DNA of 20,490 bases. It comes from Shewanella sp. GTDB lineage: Bacteria > Pseudomonadota > Gammaproteobacteria > Enterobacterales > Shewanellaceae. The position numbers and the translations under genes were made by a program. This document shows, one piece after another, positions 14,923 through 20,490 of this stretch. The notes under the pieces are model-generated. The model made no database searches. It was not told the origin of the DNA and saw nothing but the letters and a program-made list of their open reading frames with translations. Position 1 is the first letter of the stretch, and each line of letters opens with the position of its first letter. Location: contig SDWK01000247.1 in assembly GCA_004195335.1 (NCBI GenBank), forward strand, positions 1 through 20,490, in the 5' to 3' direction.

Positions 14923-16290
14923 TTAACCATGGCTGATAAAGCCAGCCTCTTTGCTGCCCGGCGTTATTCCTTTGGCAACCAGCTTCATCGCCGACGTCAG
15001 TTTAGTGAGTTGCGCCGAGGTGATAACGAAAGGTGGCATGATATAGATGAGGTTGGAAAAAGGTCTAATCCATACACCCAAGTCGACAAACTCCTGCTGC
15101 AGTTCGGCGGTGTTCACCGTTGAGTTCATCTCGATAACCCCGATGGCGCCCAACACCCGTACATCTTTGACCTCTGGATAATCGATGGCATCTTTGAGTT
15201 CTATCTTCATCTGTTTTTCAATGTGTCTTATTTGGTCTTGCCAATCGTTTTGGGCGAGAAGATCCAGACTCGCACAAGCGGCGGCGCAGGCCAGAGGATT
15301 GCCCATAAACGTAGGCCCATGCATAAACACACCGGCGGGGGAGTCGCTGATCCCTTGTGCCACCTCATCAGTGCACATGGTCACGGCGAGTGAGATATAG
15401 CCGCCAGTCAGGGCCTTACCCAGGCAGAGAATATCGGCTTCTACGGTCTGTCCATCAAGTGTGGCATGCTCGTAGGCAAATAGCTTGCCAGTGCGGCCAA
15501 AGCCGGTGGCTATCTCATCGAGGATCAGTAAGACATTGAACTCATCACAGAGTTTACGCAGCCCAGCAAGGTATTCAGGGCTATAAAAGCGCATGCCACC
15601 GGCACCCTGAAGAATCGGCTCTATGATCACGGCGGCAATTTCACTGTGCTGATTAATGAGCTTAGCGCGCATCTCATCGAGATCGTGATTCAATAATGGT
15701 TGGTCAAATGGTGTTTGCGGGGCTGAGACAAATTCATGCTGAGTGACACTGTCACCAAACATCGTATGCATTCCGCCTTCAGGATCGCACACACTCATGG
15801 CGGCAAAGGTGTCACCATGGTAGCCACACTTGACGGTGAGAATACGCTGTTTCTGAGGCTGGTTTCTGCCTTGCCAGTATTGCAACGCCATCTTAAGAGC
15901 CACCTCTACCGCAATCGAACCCGAGTCGGCTAAGAAGACTTTAGTTAGCTTGGGGCTAGTGATCCCGACCAGTTTTTTCGACAGTTCGATGGCCGGCTGG
16001 TGGGTTATCCCACCAAACATCACATGGCTTAAGGTGCCGAGTTGTTGCTGCATTTTATCGAGAATGGCCGGGTGACTGTAACCATGTACGCAGGCCCACC
16101 AGGAGCTGGTACCATCGACAATGACGCTGCCATCGTCGAGTGTGAGCTCGCAGCCCTGAGCCGAGACAACCCCGAAGGTCGGTATTGCCTCAGTCATTGA
16201 GGTATAGGGATGCCAGATATGTTGTTTATCAAATTCGAAGTCGATAGGTGAGCTTTCAGGGTGTTTTTTCGATAAGTTAGACTTGTTCAT
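14923..16290 (-). CDS. bioA: Adenosylmethionine-8-amino-7-oxononanoate aminotransferase BioA
   Basis: This 455-residue class III PLP aminotransferase transfers the amino group of S-adenosylmethionine to KAPA, giving 7,8-diaminononanoate, the penultimate-stage biotin precursor. Visible marks are HIWHPYTSM (residues 24-32), DGTSSWWACVHGYSHP (59-74), GYHGDTFAAMSVCDP (156-170), LILDEIATGFGRTGKLFA (255-272, PLP-contacting Asp258), and the PLP lysine in CLGKALTGGY (Lys292). The protein is slightly longer than the roughly 430-residue enzyme of E. coli, with about 15 extra residues at each end. It is divergent from bioBFCD and shares the BirA-type operator region. The leader is about 35 nt and has only a weak Shine-Dalgarno match; the start is the first ATG. 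Confidence 0.95.
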   Translation of the reverse strand: MNKSNLSKKHPESSPIDFEFDKQHIWHPYTSMTEAIPTFGVVSAQGCELTLDDGSVIVDGTSSWWACVHGYSHPAILDKMQQQLGTLSHVMFGGITHQPAIELSKKLVGITSPKLTKVFLADSGSIAVEVALKMALQYWQGRNQPQKQRILTVKCGYHGDTFAAMSVCDPEGGMHTMFGDSVTQHEFVSAPQTPFDQPLLNHDLDEMRAKLINQHSEIAAVIIEPILQGAGGMRFYSPEYLAGLRKLCDEFNVLLILDEIATGFGRTGKLFAYEHATLDGQTVEADILCLGKALTGGYISLAVTMCTDEVAQGISDSPAGVFMHGPTFMGNPLACAAACASLDLLAQNDWQDQIRHIEKQMKIELKDAIDYPEVKDVRVLGAIGVIEMNSTVNTAELQQEFVDLGVWIRPFSNLIYIMPPFVITSAQLTKLTSAMKLVAKGITPGSKEAGFISHG

Positions 16291-16301
16291 ATTTTGACCG
16301 T

Positions 16302-16334
16302 TAGTAAACCTGTTTATCTGGTTGGCGTTGACAG
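16302..16334. promoter_or_regulatory. BirA operator (bio box) between bioA and bioB
   Basis: The E. coli-type operator is TTGTAAACC, about 15-16 bp, then GGTTTACAA. Here TAGTAAACC (16302-16310, 8 of 9) and CGTTGACAG (16326-16334, 6 of 9) are spaced by 15 bp. The site overlaps the -10 region of the bioA promoter and the -35 of the bioB promoter, so bound BirA would block both. Confidence 0.7.
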
Positions 16335-16355
16335 ATTACGACCTACAGGTATCCT
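16328..16355 (+). promoter_or_regulatory. bioBFCD promoter
   Basis: A perfect -35 TTGACA (16328-16333) and a -10 TATCCT (16350-16355) with a 16-bp spacer, about 45 bp before the bioB start codon. The -35 overlaps the right half of the BirA box. Confidence 0.65.
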
Positions 16356-16361
16356 AGGCAA
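16333..16361 (-). promoter_or_regulatory. bioA promoter
   Basis: On the minus strand, TTGCCT (16356-16361) and TAATCT (16333-16338) are separated by 17 bp. It faces and overlaps the bioB promoter, as in the classical bio control region. Confidence 0.6.
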
Positions 16362-16400
16362 CATAAAATAGAAATATATTGAGTGAGAAGGGTAAGTTAA

Positions 16401-17465
16401 ATGTCTGATTTACAGCTGCGCCACGATTGGAAGCGTGATGAAATTGAAGCACTCTTTGCTTTACCTATGAATGATCTCCTGTTTAAAGCGCATTCTTTAC
16501 ATCGTCAGGTTTATGATCCCAATGAAATTCAGATCAGCCGGTTATTATCGATTAAAACCGGTGCTTGCCCGGAAGATTGCAAATATTGTCCTCAAAGTGC
16601 ACGTTACGATACCGGTCTTGAGAAAGAGCGTTTAATCGAGATTGAAAAGGTCATCACCGAAGCTCGCAGTGCCAAGGCGGCCGGTGCTTCACGTTTCTGT
16701 ATGGGCGCGGCCTGGCGTAACCCTCACGCACGCGATATGCCATATTTGAAAGATATGGTGAGCGAAGTGAAGGCGATGGGCATGGAGACCTGTATGACAC
16801 TGGGCATGTTGTCCGTCGGCCAAGCCGAAGAGCTGGCCGAAGCCGGGCTCGATTACTATAACCATAACTTAGATACCTCCCCTGAGTATTATGGCGACAT
16901 CATTACCACCCGCACCTATCAAGACAGATTAGATACCCTTTCCAATGTGCGTGCTTCGGGCATGAAGGTCTGCTCCGGTGGGATCGTCGGCATGGGTGAG
17001 CAGGCGAGTGATCGCGCGGGACTGCTGGAGCAGCTGGCCAATATGGAGCAGCACCCTGATTCAGTGCCGATCAATATGCTAGTTAAGGTGGCGGGAACCC
17101 CCTTTGAGAATTTAGAGGATCTCGATCCCCTCGAATTTGTGCGCACTATCGCCGTAGCGCGAATTATTATGCCGTATTCGCGGGTTCGTCTGTCGGCGGG
17201 TCGTGAGAAGATGACCGATGAGATGCAGGCTATGTGTTTCTTTGCCGGTGCTAACTCTATTTTCTATGGTTGTAAGCTACTCACGACCAACAATCCGGAA
17301 GAAAATGAAGACATGACTCTGTTTAAGCGTCTGGGTCTGCATCCGGAGCAGGGCAAGTATGCCACGGTTGAAGATGATAAAGAGGTGCTGGCCAAGGCGA
17401 GTGCTAAGGCCAATGCCATTAAAGATAAACAAAGTGGGGCATTTTATGATGCCGGTGCACTTTAA
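16401..17465 (+). CDS. bioB: Biotin synthase BioB
   Basis: This 354-residue radical-SAM enzyme inserts sulfur into dethiobiotin to form biotin. The [4Fe-4S] cysteines are in [13 protein letters not shown] (Cys56, Cys60, Cys63). The [2Fe-2S] ligands correspond to Cys100 (RFCMGAAW), Cys131 (ETCMTLGM), Cys191 (VCSGG) and Arg263 ([11 protein letters not shown]). Each lies three residues after its E. coli counterpart, so all known ligands are present. Length agrees with the family. GAAGG lies about 9 nt before the ATG. It is the first gene of bioBFCD, transcribed from a promoter overlapping the BirA box, with 29 bp to bioF. Confidence 0.97.
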   Translation: MSDLQLRHDWKRDEIEALFALPMNDLLFKAHSLHRQVYDPNEIQISRLLSIKTGACPEDCKYCPQSARYDTGLEKERLIEIEKVITEARSAKAAGASRFCMGAAWRNPHARDMPYLKDMVSEVKAMGMETCMTLGMLSVGQAEELAEAGLDYYNHNLDTSPEYYGDIITTRTYQDRLDTLSNVRASGMKVCSGGIVGMGEQASDRAGLLEQLANMEQHPDSVPINMLVKVAGTPFENLEDLDPLEFVRTIAVARIIMPYSRVRLSAGREKMTDEMQAMCFFAGANSIFYGCKLLTTNNPEENEDMTLFKRLGLHPEQGKYATVEDDKEVLAKASAKANAIKDKQSGAFYDAGAL

Positions 17466-17494
17466 TTACTATTGTTGAACACAGAAGGACTGAA

Positions 17495-18685
17495 GTGATT
17501 GTGTCTGATGTTAACGCCGGATCTAAGGCTGAAAAACACTCTTTGTTCGATAAGATTGGGAGCAAACAGGCTCAGCTTAACGATGCTGGCCTGTTGAGAC
17601 GCAGACAAGCCTTAACGCCAGAGCAGGGGGAGTCGGTTTGTTTCTCCCTGAATGGCAGGCACTACCTCAATTTCAGCAGCAATGATTACCTTGGATTATC
17701 TCAAGCGCCGCAGCTGCTTGAGTCACTCAATACCAGCGCCAAAACATACGGTGTCGGCAGTGGATCTTCGCCTTTGGTCACGGGCTACAGTGACGCCCAT
17801 GTTCAGTTAGAGCAAGCGCTCTGCCAAATTACCGGCCATGAAGCGGGACTGCTGTTTTGTTCTGGCTTCAGTGCTAATGCTGCCTTGATGAAAACCTTGT
17901 TCGATAGCGGTGATACTGTGATTGCCGATAAATTGGTTCATGCCTCGATTATCGACGGGCTAACCGACAGCAAGGCGACATTTAAACGTTTTTTGCATAA
18001 CGACATTCAAAGTGCCGATCGGTTAATGGCTAAATACTCCCCTCAAGCCGTTATCACCGAGAGTATCTTTAGTATGGATGGGGATATCGCGCCGCTCGAG
18101 GCGCTATCAACATCTTGCAAACGAAATAACAGCTGGTTGATTGTCGATGATGCCCATGGTTTCGGCATTCAGGCCGCCCTCGGTAATTATGTTCCCGCCA
18201 GCGCCGAACTTGCCGATGTGCAGGTGGTGACCTTTGGTAAGGCCATAGGTTGTCAGGGGGCGGCGATTCTTGGGAGTCAGGCGTTAATCGATTTTTTAGT
18301 ATCGAACGCCAGAGAATATATCTACTCAACGGCCATTTCGCCGGTGAATGCCAGCGTGGCATTGGCGGCGGTAGAGCTGACTCAAGGAGCCAATACTCGT
18401 GCATTAACCTTGGCCGATAACATCGATTACTTTAAACGGGCCTGTGGGTTAGCCCACATCACCCTAACTGATTCTATAACGCCAATTCAACCGCTGATCA
18501 TTGGTGATGTCGATAAAACGGTGTTGATTGCAGAGCAGTTAAGAGAGTCCGGGATCTGGGTCGGTGCTATCCGTCCTCCGACGGTGCCTAAGGGCAGCGC
18601 CCGATTAAGGATCACCATCACAGCGTTACATACACATGATGAAATTGATAAATTAGTCAGCGCCTTAACCCTGGTGCTTGGTTAA
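17495..18685 (+). CDS. bioF: 8-amino-7-oxononanoate synthase BioF
   Basis: This 396-residue PLP enzyme of the alpha-oxoamine synthase family condenses pimeloyl-thioester with L-alanine to give KAPA. Marks: NFSSNDYLGLSQ (residues 59-70), GVGSGSSPLVTGYSDAHVQL (86-105), LIVDDAHGFG (215-224) and TFGKAIGCQGAA (246-257) with Lys249 as the PLP lysine. The start is GTG at 17495 with AGAAGGA 5 nt upstream; a second GTG two codons on is an alternative. The N-terminal 15 residues are not conserved-looking. It lies between bioB and bioC with gaps of 29 and 60 bp. Confidence 0.94.
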   Translation: MIVSDVNAGSKAEKHSLFDKIGSKQAQLNDAGLLRRRQALTPEQGESVCFSLNGRHYLNFSSNDYLGLSQAPQLLESLNTSAKTYGVGSGSSPLVTGYSDAHVQLEQALCQITGHEAGLLFCSGFSANAALMKTLFDSGDTVIADKLVHASIIDGLTDSKATFKRFLHNDIQSADRLMAKYSPQAVITESIFSMDGDIAPLEALSTSCKRNNSWLIVDDAHGFGIQAALGNYVPASAELADVQVVTFGKAIGCQGAAILGSQALIDFLVSNAREYIYSTAISPVNASVALAAVELTQGANTRALTLADNIDYFKRACGLAHITLTDSITPIQPLIIGDVDKTVLIAEQLRESGIWVGAIRPPTVPKGSARLRITITALHTHDEIDKLVSALTLVLG

Positions 18686-18745
18686 GATAGAGAAAGTACA
18701 ACAGTTAAATGAATCATTGTTGAATGAGAGTGAGCATAAAGATTG

Positions 18746-19546
18746 ATGAAAGCCGAAGTAGTGAGTGATGGGGTAAAACCGATAGTCGATGACAGTGTCG
18801 TCGCAGAGCGATTTTCCGCAGCGGCCAAAACCTATCATCAACATAATTGTTTGCAACAGCGCTCTTGTGATGCCTTATTCAAGGGGATGAAGCCTACCGG
18901 GACTTTGCTCGATATCGGGGCGGGGCCGGGTACTGATTTCAGTCTGTTTTCACCTGTCTCTTCTGTGATCGCGTTAGATATCGCCGCAGGTATGATCGAG
19001 CAGCTCAAGATAAACTACCCAACCTATGAGACGGTATGTGCCGACGCTAAAGCGATTCCACTGCCTGAAAACAGTATCGATACGGTTTATTCGAACTTAG
19101 CCCTGCAGTGGTGTGATGATTTGTCGAAGTCGTTTCACAGTACGGCAAGGGTGCTTAAACCATCCGGAGAGTATCATATAGCCATGGTGGCGCAGGGGAG
19201 TTTGCCTGAGTTGACTCAGCTAGGATTCAGAGCCAACGAGTTTCGGCCCTTGTCTGACATAACCGCTCAATTTGACACTCAAGAGTGGCAAATTAACTCG
19301 GCTGAGCTAGAACCTATAACGGTCTTTTTCGAAGATCTTAAGGGCTTACTGTATTCCATTAAAGGGGTTGGGGCTTCAATCCATGCCGATGCCAAAATTA
19401 CCAGTCAGTCCAGATCAGTGGTCAATCATGGCATACGTGGACGAGGCGATTGGATGAAACTTCTTGGACGAGCGGAAAAGTTAAGAACACCCCAAGGCAT
19501 CCCCCTGACCTATCAGATAGCACTCATTCGCGCAGTAAGAAAGTAA
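18746..19546 (+). CDS. bioC: Malonyl-ACP O-methyltransferase BioC
   Basis: This 266-residue SAM-dependent methyltransferase methylates malonyl-ACP so that fatty-acid synthesis can build a pimeloyl chain. The SAM-binding motif is GTLLDIGAGPGTD (residues 52-64). Acidic and product motifs follow in IALDIAAGMIEQL and VCADAKAIPLPENSIDTVYS, and NLALQWCDD is typical of BioC. The N-terminal VAERFSAAAKTYHQHNCLQQ also matches the family. I chose ATG 18746; a TTG immediately before it is in frame, and the Shine-Dalgarno is weak (GAGAG...). The matching esterase BioH is not in this window. Confidence 0.9.
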   Translation: MKAEVVSDGVKPIVDDSVVAERFSAAAKTYHQHNCLQQRSCDALFKGMKPTGTLLDIGAGPGTDFSLFSPVSSVIALDIAAGMIEQLKINYPTYETVCADAKAIPLPENSIDTVYSNLALQWCDDLSKSFHSTARVLKPSGEYHIAMVAQGSLPELTQLGFRANEFRPLSDITAQFDTQEWQINSAELEPITVFFEDLKGLLYSIKGVGASIHADAKITSQSRSVVNHGIRGRGDWMKLLGRAEKLRTPQGIPLTYQIALIRAVRK

Positions 19547-19563
19547 CAATAATAAGGCAAATA

Positions 19564-20244
19564 ATGATCTACTTTGTGACGGGTACCGATACCGATTGCG
19601 GTAAAACGTTTATCTCATCTGCACTGCTTAACCTGGCTAAAGAGCTGGGGAGAGCAACCTTAGGATTAAAGCCCATCGCATCGGGTTGTGAAAGGACGGA
19701 GCGCGGGCTGAGAAACAGTGATGCGCTGAGTTTAATGGCGCAATCGAGCATCAAACTGGATTATGCTTTAGTCAATCCGGTCTCATTTGAACCCGCTATT
19801 GCCCCACACATCGCCGCCAACCAAGCTGATGTCGATATCAGCCCCGAGTCGATACTCAATCGATTGAGCGGTGCACTGGAAGGCTTGAATGACAGTGAGC
19901 TGTGTATCATAGAGGGAGCGGGAGGCTGGCGTTTACCTTTAGGTGAAGGACGTTACCTGTCAGAAGTGGTGCAGCAGCTTTCTGTGCCTGTGATCTTGGT
20001 GGTCGGGGTTAAGTTAGGTTGTTTAAATCATGCCGTGTTAACACAAGAAGTCATTAAAGCCGACGGATTAGAGATCGCAGGTTGGGTAGCAAACATCGTC
20101 GATGGCGATACCCGTTGCCTGCAGGAGAACTTGGACAGCTTACAAGAATTAATGAGTGCTCCCTGTTTAGGGGTGGTACCTCATCTGCATGATGTCAGCA
20201 TAGAGACTGCCGCTGCCTATCTTGATGTCGATGTGTTGAAATGA
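19564..20244 (+). CDS. bioD: Dethiobiotin synthetase BioD
   Basis: This 226-residue ATP-dependent enzyme carboxylates 7,8-diaminononanoate to close the ureido ring of dethiobiotin. Its P-loop is GTDTDCGKTF (residues 7-16). The following LGLKPIASG carries the catalytic-site lysine (Lys36, E. coli Lys37), and EGAGGWRLPLGE is the conserved loop. Length is normal. The frame is open farther upstream within bioC, but ATG 19564 begins at the conserved MIYFVTGTDT and has AAGG 7 nt before it. It is the last gene of bioBFCD, 17 bp after bioC. Confidence 0.95.
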   Translation: MIYFVTGTDTDCGKTFISSALLNLAKELGRATLGLKPIASGCERTERGLRNSDALSLMAQSSIKLDYALVNPVSFEPAIAPHIAANQADVDISPESILNRLSGALEGLNDSELCIIEGAGGWRLPLGEGRYLSEVVQQLSVPVILVVGVKLGCLNHAVLTQEVIKADGLEIAGWVANIVDGDTRCLQENLDSLQELMSAPCLGVVPHLHDVSIETAAAYLDVDVLK

Positions 20245-20342
20245 ATCCGATACAAACAGTAAAACTTGTGCAGACAATGAAAAATCAGATCTGAAAAATT
20301 TCCCGTCACTATTCTGGCCTAATCGATCTGGATACCATGATT

Positions 20343-20357
20343 GTTAATCTTATTAAC
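20343..20357. other. Small hairpin downstream of bioD
   Basis: GTTAAT (20343-20348) and ATTAAC (20352-20357) around a 3-nt loop, flanked by CCATG (20335-20339) and CATGG (20357-20361). AT-rich stem without a T-tail; no role can be assigned. The bioD transcript may end near here. Confidence 0.3.
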
Positions 20358-20454
20358 ATGGATGAGACAAAAAGTTGAATAGTTATAGTGCTATGGAGTT
20401 TGCTTGATAGGATTCGTTATATATTTATCATTTTTGCGATACAGCTAGTGAATA

Positions 20455-20490
20455 ATGAATAAATTAATTGTTATCAAATCAGCTGTTAAG
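20455..20490 (+). CDS. Possible 5' end of a gene cut by the window
   Basis: An ATG at 20455 opens a frame (MNKLIVIKSAVK) that runs to the last base. The start has no clear Shine-Dalgarno, but the upstream 80 bp are AT-rich and promoter-like, and the Lys-containing hydrophobic start could be a signal peptide. Too little is visible to name it. Confidence 0.3.
   Translation, partial: MNKLIVIKSAVK

Overview
The window looks like chromosomal DNA of a marine Shewanella species. The reasons are the gene set and order (bioA divergent from bioBFCD, next to a glycerate permease, glycerate kinase and PanP-type decarboxylase), the moderate GC content, a double-Cache chemoreceptor, and Shewanella-like intergenic repeats. 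The genus is an inference; no rRNA or other marker gene is present. No phage, plasmid, CRISPR, tRNA or rRNA gene was seen.

Layout. 1-379: gene-poor, with at most a 31-residue open frame. 380-1244: a small two-helix membrane protein and a Pat/YncA-type GNAT acetyltransferase (+). 1388-3201: a plus-strand cluster of a VOC (glyoxalase-fold) protein, a stand-alone GyrI-like effector-binding protein and a YafY-type HTH-WYL regulator, preceded by a perfect 12-bp dyad. 3314-3859 (-): an unrecognised coiled-coil protein. 4182-5501 (+): a lipoprotein with a seven-repeat beta-propeller. 5681-7753 (-): a chemoreceptor. 7772-8904: a long non-coding stretch dominated by a composite repeat element. 8905-9555 (+): an exported, Met-rich protein with four EF-hands. 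9693-14178 (-): panP, glycerate kinase and a GntP-family permease, with a second copy of the repeat element 30 bp upstream of the permease. 14923-16290 (-): bioA. 16401-20244 (+): bioB, bioF, bioC, bioD. 20455 to the end: a possible start of another gene.

How the genes work together. BioC, BioF, BioA, BioD and BioB cover biotin synthesis from the malonyl-thioester methylation step to biotin; only the pimeloyl-ester hydrolase (BioH or equivalent) is missing from the window. The 110-bp bioA-bioB gap holds two face-to-face sigma70-like promoters overlapping a good match to the BirA operator, so the pathway is probably repressed by biotinyl-AMP-bound BirA. The permease and glycerate kinase form a D-glycerate uptake and phosphorylation unit. 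PanP makes beta-alanine and probably has its own promoter.

The most unusual material is non-coding. Two copies of a MITE-like element with about 35-bp terminal inverted repeats lie at 8124-8734 and 14209-14474, in opposite orientation. The first carries about 347 extra bases made of two diverged tandem modules. Each module has a hairpin whose stem differs from the other by paired, base-pair-preserving changes. The second copy sits immediately upstream of the permease and may supply its promoter.
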